Positions 1-8,978 of a stretch of 64,000 nucleotides of DNA are shown piece by piece. The position numbers and the translations under genes are program-made. Position 1 is the first letter of the stretch, and each line of letters opens with the position of its first letter. The notes below the pieces were generated by a model. That model did not search any database. It was given only the letters and a program-made list of their open reading frames with translations, and was not told where the DNA came from. Origin of the DNA: Planktothricoides raciborskii GIHE-MW2 (GTDB lineage: Bacteria; Cyanobacteriota; Cyanobacteriia; Cyanobacteriales; Laspinemataceae); NCBI RefSeq assembly GCF_040564635.1, contig NZ_CP159837.1, positions 6,807,001 through 6,871,000 on the forward strand, given 5' to 3'.

Positions 1-370
1 AATTTCTGGAAAATGGGCAAATCACCGTGAATTTATTAATTTATCCCATTAATTTATAGACAGCATACCCCTTTTGTAGGGGCGAAGCATATAGCCTACC
101 CTACCCTACGGGAAGGCGTTCCGCCTACGGGAAGCCGCTCCGCGTCTACGGCATGGCTTCGCTTACCGGGCAGTGAATTTTCGGTTTTTACAGTTAAGAT
201 AATTACCCGAATGCTTCGCCCTGGGTTAACCGAGTAAAGGGCGAAGCATTCCCGCCGATAAGTGATTAATTATAAGCATAAATTTCCGGCGGAAATGCTT
301 CGCCCCTACGGAGATAATTTGCAATGGGAAAATAGGCGATCGCACTAAACCCTACAACTACAACTAAACC
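1..370. repeat. palindromic GGGGCGAAGCATT repeat cluster
   Basis: This gap holds several copies of a GC-rich repeat built on GGGGCGAAGCATTC and its reverse complement. One clear hairpin has arms at 239-257 and 287-305; another pairs 207-220 with 239-254. The stretch 90-170 is a run of related short palindromes (CTACGGGAAG, CCGCTCCGCG). The same repeat occurs at 11906-11984 and 39804-39879, so it is a dispersed genomic element. Apart from the possible gene tail at the left edge, no gene is seen. Confidence 0.75.
3..59 (+). CDS. possible 3' end of a gene entering from the left
   Basis: Frame 3 is open from the window edge to a TAG at 57-59 and reads as an 18-residue tail (ENGQITVNLLIY in its middle) with protein-like composition. 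It is too short to assign and could be chance. The following 300 bases are repeats, which fits a gene end here. Confidence 0.15.
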   Translation, partial: FLENGQITVNLLIYPINL

Positions 371-3300
371 CTAAAAAGCTAAGTCATCCTCAACCATTTT
401 ATCCCCGATTTCTTGATAAGCATATTCACAAATTTCTGCATAGGGACAAATCTGACAATTGCTTGGCCAAGCATGGGCGCGATAATCTCCTTGTAAAATT
501 TTTTGCACAATATTTTTCACTTCATCACCAACGGCTTGGAAATAGTCACGGGGATAAGTGAAAAGCTTGGGTTCTCTTAAGTAAGCAATGTGGGCTTGGG
601 GGCGTTCCGTTGCTGCCGCATAAACCCATAATTGGCAGCGATGTAAATGAGGTTCGATGATTTGGTCTGTTTTATAATCTAAAACAAAATCATCACCTAA
701 TAAATCAATCACCCCATTAAAAGTAATGCTATCTATTTTGAAAGTAATCTTGGTTTCTTTGCTAATGTTTCCTTGGCGATAGGGGGCATAGTCTGGGTAT
801 TCATCCCAAGCTTGCACCAGAGATAATATTTCTTGGATTTGTGCCGGGAATAAGCTAGAGTTAAATCGAGATAAAGTTTCCGGGTTTCTGATGTTATTTT
901 CCAAAGCTTTATGGACTAAAATGCCAATTTTTTGAGCGATCGCCATCCCTTCTCCTGTCCCTGGGTGTCCATCAATATAGCGAAATTTAAACCGTTTAGG
1001 ACAGCGAGTATATTCACTCAAAGCTGTCACCGGCAATTCAAATAATCCCGAACCAACAAAACCGATAATTTCTGGACGATCGCCCTCTAGTAAAGGGGGT
1101 AATGGCGGTTCGGGGGCGAATAAATCCTCGGCGGTTAAAGGAATTTTTTCTACAGAAATATTCGCCGCATTCAGTCCCGGACGCAGCAAATCTAACAAAC
1201 TGCCTTTCTCACTAGCTGCGGTTAAAATTAGGCGATCGCGACTCCGAGTAAAAGCCACATAAAGCAACCGCAAAGCTTCAGCATCTTCTCGTTGTTTCTG
1301 TAAATTTTCCAGCCAAACGTAAAGGACTGGCTTTTGTTTTTCTCCTTCCTCATTAGACAAGGAAACTGCCACACCCCACGCAGGGTCAAAATACACCGAT
1401 GGCGAATAATTGGGTTTACTTCTGGTTAAATCAGGCACTATTACCACCGGCCATTCTAAACCTTTAGCTGCATGAATCGTCATTAAAGTAACGGCATTTT
1501 CTGCCTCCAAAGGTAGCCGGGTAATTTTCACATCAGCGGCGGCAATTTGTCGTAACCGTCGCACCACATTAAATACATCATTATTTCCCGTTTCTAATTG
1601 TCGCACAAGTTCCATAAAACCTCGCCAGTCTGCCAGCCGACGGGGTGCTCCTGGTAGGTTATTAATCACTGCTGTATATCCGGTTAAACGGTCAGCAATT
1701 TGCAGTAAACGGGTGGGCGGTTCTACGGTGCGATCGCCTAAAAGTTGCTTTAATATTTCTACGGCAGAGAAACCGGGTTTCTCCAAGAAACCCGGTTTCT
1801 GTTCCATCTGAATTTTTTCCCACCAAGAAAGGTTTTTTCCCTCAACGGTTAACAGAGAACGACTAATCATAAATAAGGTGCGATCGCTAATAGCAAAAAA
1901 TGGGCTCCGTAACACCGCCACCAAAGCAATATCATCCGTAGGATCCGCCAAAAATCTTAATAAAGCCCAAGCATCTTTTGCTTCCCTAGTATCTAACAAA
2001 TTGCCGCCCCCGGACAACACCACGGGAATGCCCTCACTTGCCAAAGTTTCCCCATACAATTCTAACGGATCCCAAGTGCGAGAAAGAATCGCCATATCTC
2101 CCGGTTTCACCGGACGCAAACCGCCTGTTTTTTTGTCATAAACAGGCATTTTTTGCTCTAACATTTGTTTAAGCGTTCGGGCAATATGCCGACCTTCTGC
2201 CTGACGGCAACGGTTAATATCATTTACCTCTCCAGCGGCAACAGTATAAGCCTCTAAATAAGTATTAACATCTGGATTAATATCATTAACATATGGGGCT
2301 TCTGTGCGAAAAGCCGTTAAATTTTGGTGCAAATTTCCCAATAGCGGCGCAAAGATTTGATTAATCTGGTTAATCAAGCTTTCATGGGTGCGAAAACTGG
2401 TAGAAAGTTCCACAATTTCGCCACCTTTTCCTCTTTTACCTGAATCATGCTGAATGCGATCGCACCAGCTTTGAAACACCGCCACATCGGCCCGTCGAAA
2501 CCCATAAATTGACTGTTTAGCATCGCCCACAATAGTCAATATTGCCTTAGAATTTAGCAACTCTAAAAATTCTCCTTGGACGGGGTTAGTATCTTGGAAT
2601 TCATCCACTAAAAAAGCTTGCCACCGTTGCCAATAATACTCTTGAACTTCGGGATGACTCAGGGCTTTTAGGGCATAGACTTCTAAATCCGCAAAATCTA
2701 ATAATCGGGCTTTTCGTTTAGCCGCTGCTAAAAACTCCCGCACTTGCATAAATGCCTGCTTGAGGATGGGCAAAATAGCGGTTAATTTATGGTCAAATTC
2801 GCCAATGTCTAGATTAATCCTGCCTCGCTTGATTTCTTTGTCTGCCAATTTTTTTAGAGTAGCGATCGCCTCTTTAATTTCCGTAAATCCCCCATCTGGC
2901 CATTTTTTCTTACTGCCTCCCTGCAAATTAATCTTGGTTAGATTTTCCAAAGCGTTTGTTGGTTCACTATTTTCTTTTAAACTATTGACTGCCTGAATCG
3001 CAGTTTTCCGGGCTAATTCTATGCGATCGCCTTCAAGTCCTGCAAACTGGTGTAAAGTTTCTGTTGCCAATTGCCATTGGGAATTGCCCAACAATTCACT
3101 CAGGGCAAATTGCTGCATTTGGGCAATTAAATTTTCTGGATTAATTGACCGATTAAAAGCTCGTTCAGCGGCGATTGGATCGGCAATTAAATGGGGTAAA
3201 ATTTCCCCCAATTGACTATAAAAAATTTCTTGATAAATCTCGGCAGGTAATTCTGTCAAAGCCAAAATTAATTGCTGATTAAGCCAAATTTTACTTTCCA

Positions 3301-3655
3301 ACTCATCCAATACGGTAAAATCAGCGGGAACCCCTGCCGCTTCCGGGTGTTCCTGACAAATTCGGGTGGCTAAAGAGTGGAGGGTACTAATTTGGGCTGC
3401 TTCCAATTCAGCTAACAAGTCAAAGCGATCGGGCAGTCTTTGAGAAACCGTTGCCCGAATGCGCGATCGCAGTTCGGCTGCTGCCTTATCCGTAAACGTA
3501 CAAGCCACAATTTCCAAAGGGGAAAACCCGTCAACAGTGAGGTGATAAAAATAGCGTTCTGCCAGCATATAAGTTTTCCCTGTACCAGCACCAGCAATCA
3601 CCGCTACACTACCAGAAGAATAGGCTGCTTTTTCTTGTTCCGTCGTTAAAGTCAT
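371..3655 (-). CDS. UvrD/Rep-family helicase with C-terminal Fe-S PD-(D/E)XK nuclease
   Basis: Predicted ATP-dependent DNA helicase-nuclease of the AddA/RecB kind, likely acting on DNA ends in repair. Walker A (AGAGTGKT) is at about residues 21-28 and Walker B (LVDEFQDTN) at about 345-352. The C-terminal helicase motifs TIHAAKGLEWPVV and LLYVAFTRSRDRL are present. The nuclease core LDYKTDQ is near residue 993. One Cys near 885 (SEYTRC) and three near 1070 (CQICPYAEIC) match the four-Cys Fe-S arrangement of AddB/Cas4-type nucleases. I chose the ATG at 3655 (MTLTTEQEKAA); an in-frame start 51 bases upstream adds residues unlike the family. About 1094 aa. A KPGF repeat lies in frame near residue 623. 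No AddB partner is adjacent. Family known; exact orthology inferred. Confidence 0.88.
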   Translation of the reverse strand: MTLTTEQEKAAYSSGSVAVIAGAGTGKTYMLAERYFYHLTVDGFSPLEIVACTFTDKAAAELRSRIRATVSQRLPDRFDLLAELEAAQISTLHSLATRICQEHPEAAGVPADFTVLDELESKIWLNQQLILALTELPAEIYQEIFYSQLGEILPHLIADPIAAERAFNRSINPENLIAQMQQFALSELLGNSQWQLATETLHQFAGLEGDRIELARKTAIQAVNSLKENSEPTNALENLTKINLQGGSKKKWPDGGFTEIKEAIATLKKLADKEIKRGRINLDIGEFDHKLTAILPILKQAFMQVREFLAAAKRKARLLDFADLEVYALKALSHPEVQEYYWQRWQAFLVDEFQDTNPVQGEFLELLNSKAILTIVGDAKQSIYGFRRADVAVFQSWCDRIQHDSGKRGKGGEIVELSTSFRTHESLINQINQIFAPLLGNLHQNLTAFRTEAPYVNDINPDVNTYLEAYTVAAGEVNDINRCRQAEGRHIARTLKQMLEQKMPVYDKKTGGLRPVKPGDMAILSRTWDPLELYGETLASEGIPVVLSGGGNLLDTREAKDAWALLRFLADPTDDIALVAVLRSPFFAISDRTLFMISRSLLTVEGKNLSWWEKIQMEQKPGFLEKPGFSAVEILKQLLGDRTVEPPTRLLQIADRLTGYTAVINNLPGAPRRLADWRGFMELVRQLETGNNDVFNVVRRLRQIAAADVKITRLPLEAENAVTLMTIHAAKGLEWPVVIVPDLTRSKPNYSPSVYFDPAWGVAVSLSNEEGEKQKPVLYVWLENLQKQREDAEALRLLYVAFTRSRDRLILTAASEKGSLLDLLRPGLNAANISVEKIPLTAEDLFAPEPPLPPLLEGDRPEIIGFVGSGLFELPVTALSEYTRCPKRFKFRYIDGHPGTGEGMAIAQKIGILVHKALENNIRNPETLSRFNSSLFPAQIQEILSLVQAWDEYPDYAPYRQGNISKETKITFKIDSITFNGVIDLLGDDFVLDYKTDQIIEPHLHRCQLWVYAAATERPQAHIAYLREPKLFTYPRDYFQAVGDEVKNIVQKILQGDYRAHAWPSNCQICPYAEICEYAYQEIGDKMVEDDLAF
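1768..1800. repeat. double AGAAACC-GGGTTTCT repeat inside the helicase gene
   Basis: Two tandem near-palindromes (AGAAACCGGGTTTCT at 1768-1782 and AGAAACCCGGTTTCT at 1786-1800) sit within the helicase coding sequence and encode EKPGFLEKPGF. The same repeat recurs between genes at 51800-51861 and, with one change, at 33188-33227, so this is a dispersed repeat tolerated in frame. Confidence 0.8.
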
Positions 3656-3865
3656 AATGCCAAAAATAATTGAACCGAACCATCGGCAGGCGATCGCCAT
3701 TGGCAATTAAGCCGATTCTCTAGCATTCTACCATTCTGTAATCCTGGAACCAATCCTGGAACCATAAGTAATTTTTGAAGATTTCGTGAAATTAGTCAAA
3801 CTAAATTCTTTTTTGGTAATTTTTATGGTATATTACATAATTAAGAAAAAATCAAAATAACCTCA

Positions 3866-5206
3866 ATGACAACTGAATTTAACTTTTTTCAAAATTGGTA
3901 TCCGATTTCCCCCCTTGAAGACCTAGAATATGACCGACCTACTACCGTAACGATTTTGGGCAAATCCTTGGTAATTTGGCAATCCCCGGTATCTAAAAAA
4001 TATCAAGTATTTTTAGATGAATGTCCCCATCGTTTAGCCCCCTTAAGTGAAGGCAGAATCGAACCGAAAACCGGAAATTTAATGTGTAGCTATCATGGCT
4101 GGGAATTTGATGCCGATGGCACTTGTCAGCGGATTCCCCAAGCGGAAAATCCCGACTTAGTGAGTAAAAATAAAACAAATTTTTGTGCCCGCAAATTTCC
4201 CACCCAAGAAGCGAATGAATTACTCTGGGTTTGGCTGGATCCGAAATCAGAGGAGTTAGCCGCCAAAACCCCGCTACCTTTATCACCGCAAATTGATGCC
4301 GAAAAAGGGTTTGTTTGGTCTTCAATCGTGCGAGACTTAGAATATGATTGGCAGACATTGATCGAAAATGTCGCCGACCCCAGTCATGTGCCTTTTGCTC
4401 ATCATGGGGTACAAGGCGATCGCGAAAAAGCCGAACCCTTACCCATCACCATCAGCCAATCAAATGCCCAAATCATCGAAGCGAAAATTGACCGAAAATT
4501 TAAAAGCACAATTACCTTTCAACCTCCTTGTCATTTAGAATATCAAATTTCCTTGGGTGCGGATAAACAAATAGGATTAATCACCTATTGTATTCCCGTT
4601 TCTCCAGGCAAGTCGAGAATAGTCGCGCAGTTTTCTCGGAATTTTGCCCAAAACTTACACCGGATCACCCCGCGATGGTGGGATCATCTACAAAATCGCA
4701 ACTTAATATTAGACGGAGACATGGTTTTCCTCCATTATCAAGAGCGAATATTACAACAAAAACAACAAACCCAAACTTGGAAAACCGCCTACAAAATGCC
4801 CACATCGGCGGACAAATTAATTATTGAATTTCGCAATTGGTTTGATAAATATTCTGGGGGTAAATTGCCGTGGCAGGAAGTAGGAATAAACCCGCCAGAT
4901 ATTTTGTCAATTTTGCCAATGACTCAAAACCGACAACAAATACTCGATCGCTATCATCAACATACCCAACATTGCAGCAGTTGTCGGGGGGCATTAAAAA
5001 CCGTGCAACGGTGGCAAATCTTTTTGCTGGTTTACTTTATCCTCACAATTGCTACAGTTGCACTGCTGCCAGATGCCCTCAGACTGCCCTGGGGTCTGCC
5101 TTTAACCTTAACCGCACTCCTCGGTATGGGGGTCTACGGTGGACTCAAATTTTGGCTAGAACCGAAATTTTACTTTGTTGATTATATCCACGCATTCAAA
5201 AAGTAA
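3866..5206 (+). CDS. Rieske-type oxygenase, pheophorbide a oxygenase / Lls1-like
   Basis: A 446-residue non-heme iron oxygenase. The Rieske 2Fe-2S ligands are C53-P-H55 and C74-x2-H77 (CSYHGW). The mononuclear iron site is N168-x2-D171-x2-H174-x4-H179 in ENVADPSHVPFAHHG. A C-x2-C (CSSC) lies near residue 370, as in PAO/Tic55/CAO-like proteins where it is a thioredoxin target, and two hydrophobic segments near 385-430 should anchor it in membrane. The plant relatives act in chlorophyll breakdown; substrates of the several cyanobacterial paralogues are mostly unknown, so I do not name a substrate. Monocistronic by position, ahead of a hairpin at 5320. Confidence 0.88.
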   Translation: MTTEFNFFQNWYPISPLEDLEYDRPTTVTILGKSLVIWQSPVSKKYQVFLDECPHRLAPLSEGRIEPKTGNLMCSYHGWEFDADGTCQRIPQAENPDLVSKNKTNFCARKFPTQEANELLWVWLDPKSEELAAKTPLPLSPQIDAEKGFVWSSIVRDLEYDWQTLIENVADPSHVPFAHHGVQGDREKAEPLPITISQSNAQIIEAKIDRKFKSTITFQPPCHLEYQISLGADKQIGLITYCIPVSPGKSRIVAQFSRNFAQNLHRITPRWWDHLQNRNLILDGDMVFLHYQERILQQKQQTQTWKTAYKMPTSADKLIIEFRNWFDKYSGGKLPWQEVGINPPDILSILPMTQNRQQILDRYHQHTQHCSSCRGALKTVQRWQIFLLVYFILTIATVALLPDALRLPWGLPLTLTALLGMGVYGGLKFWLEPKFYFVDYIHAFKK

Positions 5207-5710
5207 TCTTGAGTCTGTATAAGTCTGTATGTCAACCCGCAATGGGTGACTTCTGTCCGGGGAAGTGAAACCTGGTGGGCTAAAATTAACACTGGCAATT
5301 CAGCCTGAACATAAGGCGAAAGTAAGGTGGGCAATGCCCACCTTACTTAGTCGATCGGGGTCATCCACAGAAATCTTAAGAAATCTTAAGTAATTTTCCT
5401 AATACAGTTTAACCACTAGACAAATGACTACCTAATGTGTTGCTACATCTGACCGCTTAATGTCTGACTCCGGTTTCCAGGGAACTTGCCTAAAACCGAT
5501 TGGTTCACGAGAAATAACTAAATGTGCGGTCTACCGTCGATAAATGATGTAATAGTCATAATCCTGGTTGACCAAGAAAGTACCATATTGCCCACCAAGA
5601 ACCAGACGCTTCAGTGCAAGACATTTTGCTTTGTCCTGCATGACAAAGATGCTGATTTTTGCCTGATGGATTGCCCAAACTCAAAGATTCGTGAGTTAAT
5701 AGTTAATTGT
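5207..5710. other. non-coding gap with one perfect hairpin repeat
   Basis: The only structure I see is a hairpin with 14-bp arms and a one-base centre at 5320-5348 (AAGTAAGGTGGGCA and its complement), which could end the upstream oxygenase transcript or be a dispersed palindrome. The reading frame of the next gene stays open back to 5522, but that stretch has no family resemblance and I treat it as leader. Confidence 0.6.
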
Positions 5711-6661
5711 ATGATGAATAACTCAATTCCAGAGCTAGAAAATATTATTACTCAGTTGAAAAGCCTACAACGACGTAACAAAGCCAAAATGCTGGTGGTG
5801 GATGACGAACCAGATAACCTGGATCTACTCTACCGCACTTTCCGACGGGACTATCAGGTACTCAAAGCCGAAAGTGGCACCCGCGCTTTAGAATTATTGC
5901 GCGAAGAGGGTGAAGTGGCCGTGATTATTTCTGACCAACGAATGCCGGAAATGAAAGGGACGGAGTTCTTAAGTAGAACGGTGCCTGATTTTCCCAATAC
6001 AGTGCGGATTATTCTAACTGGGTTTACGGATATTGAAGACCTGGTAGATGCGATTAACTCCGGTCAGGTTTATAAATATATTACGAAACCTTGGGATCCG
6101 AATGAACTGAAAACGGTGGTGCATCGTGCCGCAGAAACTTATAAAGTGCTCAAAGATCGCACGGAAGAATTGCGGCGGGCTGAAGCGCAAACCAACCTCC
6201 TATCAATTATTTTGAATTTATCTCAAGAGGCTAATTCTTTAGAGGATTGTTTGAAACCGATCGCCGTCGCCTTTGGGGAAAATTTTGCCGCTGATGTTTG
6301 TCTTTTGCAACTGGTGGAAAATAATCGCTTAATCCCCAGTCAAGGGGTATTTTCTAAAGTCGGCATTGAGGAAAACTGGTTAGAACATGACCCGTTAACC
6401 GCAGCGGCGATCGCCACCAGAACCTTGCAAGGATCTGTTCATGTAGAAAAAGATAGCAACCTTGCCGAGGACGAACATTATCAAAAATCTGGGACACAAG
6501 CTCATTTGGTCATGCCAATTACTTACCGGGATGAACTTCTAGCAGTCTTGTCTCTTCAGTGGAAGCAACCCTTTACCCTGCGAGAAGATGAAGTGTCTAC
6601 AATCCATTTGTGCGCTAGGCAAGTGGGTGTCACCCTGACCTGTGTCCGCTATCATCCTTAA
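5711..6661 (+). CDS. response regulator with REC and GAF domains
   Basis: A 316-residue signalling protein. The receiver domain occupies about residues 26-145: acidic pair D31-D32, phospho-acceptor D75 in VIISDQRMPEMKG, and conserved Lys in YKYITKPWDP, the TKPWD form typical of RpfG-like receivers. A short helix (about 145-170) leads to a GAF-like domain to the end. There is no HD-GYP, GGDEF or kinase output, so it probably works by protein contact. I chose ATG 5711 (MMNNSIPELENI) because residues upstream in the open frame (from 5522) do not look like protein of this family. No kinase lies beside it. Confidence 0.85.
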   Translation: MMNNSIPELENIITQLKSLQRRNKAKMLVVDDEPDNLDLLYRTFRRDYQVLKAESGTRALELLREEGEVAVIISDQRMPEMKGTEFLSRTVPDFPNTVRIILTGFTDIEDLVDAINSGQVYKYITKPWDPNELKTVVHRAAETYKVLKDRTEELRRAEAQTNLLSIILNLSQEANSLEDCLKPIAVAFGENFAADVCLLQLVENNRLIPSQGVFSKVGIEENWLEHDPLTAAAIATRTLQGSVHVEKDSNLAEDEHYQKSGTQAHLVMPITYRDELLAVLSLQWKQPFTLREDEVSTIHLCARQVGVTLTCVRYHP

Positions 6662-6720
6662 GGTTGATCTGATGGATTCTCTATAATTTTTCTGCCCCCT
6701 GAATTACTCTTATTTTACAG

Positions 6721-7455
6721 ATGTCTACTGTTTCTAAACCTCCTATATCTTTATCCAATCAAATGGTTCCTTCTGCCAGCGAAATTCAACAGATATTTAA
6801 TCGCATCGCCCCAGTTTACGATCAATTCAATGACTGGCTGAGTCTGGGTCAGCATCGGATTTGGAAGCGGATGACTATTGCCTGGAGTGAAGTCAGTCCT
6901 GGAGATATTTGTTTGGATCTGTGCTGTGGCAGTGGGGATTTAACTCTGCTTCTCGCGGAAGAAGTAGGAAAAACAGGTCAAGTCTTTGGGGTAGACTTTT
7001 CTGTAGAATTGCTGAATCAAGCGCGTCAACGTCCGGGAAAACAAGAGGTCATCACCTGGGTAGAAGGGGATGCCTTGGATTTACCTTTTCCTGACGAATA
7101 TTTTGACTGTGCCACCATTGGTTATGGTTTACGCAATGTTAAAGATATTCCCCGTTGTTTAAGCGAATTGCATCGAGTGCTTAAACCCGGTGCCAAAGCC
7201 GCGATTTTGGACTTTCATCGCCCCAGTAATGCGATCGCCCGTGAGTTTCAGCACTGGTATTTAGATCATATTGTCGTACCCTTAGCCAAAGCCAACGGAT
7301 TATATAATGAATATGCTTACATTTTTCCCAGTTTAGATCGATTTCCCATTGGCAAAGAGCAAGTTGAGTTAGCGCGAGCGGCTGGATTTGCTGCCGCCAC
7401 TCACTATCCTATTGCCCAAGGAATAATGGGAGTATTAGTTGTGAATAAAGTTTAA
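6721..7455 (+). CDS. menG: demethylphylloquinone / 2-phytyl-1,4-naphthoquinone methyltransferase
   Basis: A SAM-dependent C-methyltransferase of the UbiE/MenG family (244 aa), for the last step of phylloquinone synthesis in cyanobacteria, the photosystem I quinone. Signatures: FNRIAPVYDQFNDWLSLGQH near the N-terminus, SAM-binding motif I LDLCCGSGDLT, the post-motif GVDFS, and GYGLRNV with RVLKPG further on. Length matches cyanobacterial MenG. It starts 59 bases after the REC-GAF gene. A UbiE acting on a benzoquinone is unlikely in this lineage. Confidence 0.92.
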   Translation: MSTVSKPPISLSNQMVPSASEIQQIFNRIAPVYDQFNDWLSLGQHRIWKRMTIAWSEVSPGDICLDLCCGSGDLTLLLAEEVGKTGQVFGVDFSVELLNQARQRPGKQEVITWVEGDALDLPFPDEYFDCATIGYGLRNVKDIPRCLSELHRVLKPGAKAAILDFHRPSNAIAREFQHWYLDHIVVPLAKANGLYNEYAYIFPSLDRFPIGKEQVELARAAGFAAATHYPIAQGIMGVLVVNKV

Positions 7456-7724
7456 TCTTTAGTGCTTGGTTGTTGGTGGCCCCTCTTTGAAGGGGGGGGG
7501 TTGGGGGCTTGTTAGTGGTTGATTGTTGATTGTTGGTGGTTGATTGTTGATTGTTGAAGCAGCAGGACATGGACTTTCACCTTGTCTCTACGGAGATCAC
7601 CGTCTTCTTATCTCCCCCTGCCCCCTGCCCCCTGCCCCCTACAGCCTACACCCTCTCCCCTACAGCCTACACCTGGAAAAAAACACCTCTTTGCGAATAC
7701 GATTAAAGGAGATTAGATTGCGCT
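7456..7724. repeat. short tandem repeats between menG and the DRE-TIM operon
   Basis: The gap holds a run of heptamer-like TTGTTGATTG units (about 7515-7557) and CCCCTGC/CCCCTAC units (about 7612-7675), the short repeats common between genes in filamentous cyanobacteria. A Shine-Dalgarno-like AAAGGA at 7705-7710 precedes the next start. Confidence 0.65.
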
Positions 7725-8894
7725 ATGTTTCAGATTCTTGATTCTACTCTCAGAGAAGGAGAGCAAACCCCAGGAGTTTATTTTTCCCCGGAAACAAAGT
7801 TGTTAATTGCTCAATATCTAGATCGAATTGGCATCGATATTATTGAAGTCGGAAATCCTGCTGTTAGCCCGGAAATTTCTGAAGCGATCGCCTTAGTTGC
7901 CCAGGCAAAATTAAATGCGAAAATTGGCGCCCACTCTCTTTGTCGCATCGATCACGTTCAAAAAGCATTGGATTGTGGCATAGATTTTTTAGGCATCTTC
8001 TTTAGTGTCGCCAAACACCGTTTAGAGCGAGACTACCATATTACTTTTGACCAAGCCCTTGAGCAAATTGTCGAAGTAATTCGCTATGCCAAAGCCCAAA
8101 ATCCCAACCTGTTGATTCGCTATACCCCTGAAGATGCAACCCGCACCGAAATCGAACAGGTGATTGAAGTAGCCACGGCGGCAGTCCAAGCTGGTGCAGA
8201 TATTATTAGCATTGCCGACACAACGGGATACGCAACTCCGTTTCAACCCGATCGCAGTTACGCCTATTTTGTCAAAACTTTAAAGCAAAAACTAGCGGAT
8301 CTTCAGCTATTTCCTAAAATTGCCGTTCATTGTCACAATGACCGAGGTTTAGCCCTCGCCAATGCCCTTGATGCTTACAAAGCTGGCGCCGATATTATCG
8401 ATGTCAGTGTTATCGGTTTGGGAGAACGTGCGGGGATTGTTGATTTGGCAACTTTATTAGTCAACTTAGTTGAAATGGGGGAATCAAAACGGCGTTGGGA
8501 GTTTAAATATCTTCAAGAACTCTATCATCTGGTGAGTCAAGCTTCCCGGATTTCAATTCCGCCTCTTTTCCCGATTATGGGAAAAAATGCCTTCACTCAC
8601 TATGCCGGGGTTCATGTCACAGCGATCGCCAAGGATCCGATGCTTTATCAAAGTCTCAACCTGGAGAGTTTGGCTCATCAAAATAAATTAGCCTTAGGAA
8701 TGCAATCTGGTCGAAATTCAATTGAATTAGCTCTCAAGCAAATTGGCAAAGAGGAAATGATCGAGAATGAAAGTCTAATTAAGTCAATTCTAAAAGAGGT
8801 GAAATTTTTAGCTAAACAAGGAACTTTGATTGATATTCATAATGAATTTATCAACCTAGTTAATCGATGTGTTGCTATAGAAAATTTTGAATAA
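7725..8894 (+). CDS. DRE-TIM metallolyase, homocitrate/isopropylmalate synthase-like
   Basis: A 389-residue alpha-acyltransferase that should condense an acyl-CoA with a 2-oxo acid. The family signature DSTLREGEQTPG is at residues 5-16, the metal-binding HCHND is near residue 205, and GLGERAG follows. It lacks the LeuA regulatory domain of true isopropylmalate synthases, so it resembles NifV, homocitrate, citramalate or Re-citrate synthases and the HphA-type enzymes of peptide pathways in length. No nif or leucine genes are nearby. It is the first gene of a tight operon with an EamA exporter, a P-loop protein and an exported gluconolactonase-like protein, suggesting synthesis and export of a small 2-alkylmalate-derived compound (inference). 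The specificity cannot be read from the sequence alone. Confidence 0.85.
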   Translation: MFQILDSTLREGEQTPGVYFSPETKLLIAQYLDRIGIDIIEVGNPAVSPEISEAIALVAQAKLNAKIGAHSLCRIDHVQKALDCGIDFLGIFFSVAKHRLERDYHITFDQALEQIVEVIRYAKAQNPNLLIRYTPEDATRTEIEQVIEVATAAVQAGADIISIADTTGYATPFQPDRSYAYFVKTLKQKLADLQLFPKIAVHCHNDRGLALANALDAYKAGADIIDVSVIGLGERAGIVDLATLLVNLVEMGESKRRWEFKYLQELYHLVSQASRISIPPLFPIMGKNAFTHYAGVHVTAIAKDPMLYQSLNLESLAHQNKLALGMQSGRNSIELALKQIGKEEMIENESLIKSILKEVKFLAKQGTLIDIHNEFINLVNRCVAIENFE

Positions 8895-8978
8895 TATTGG
8901 TCAGCATTCACCCTTATGGTTTGGGTTGCTAAAACCATAGAAATATTGTCTTTGAGGAGCCTCTAGGTTTGACGTTAA

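Noticed and set aside
5522-5710. 63-residue N-terminal extension of the REC-GAF protein
   Set aside because: Cys-rich, unlike receiver proteins; the ATG at 5711 fits the domain boundary better.
7725-8894. Calling the DRE-TIM enzyme nifV or leuA
   Set aside because: No nif genes or LeuA regulatory domain; the family motifs alone do not decide substrate.
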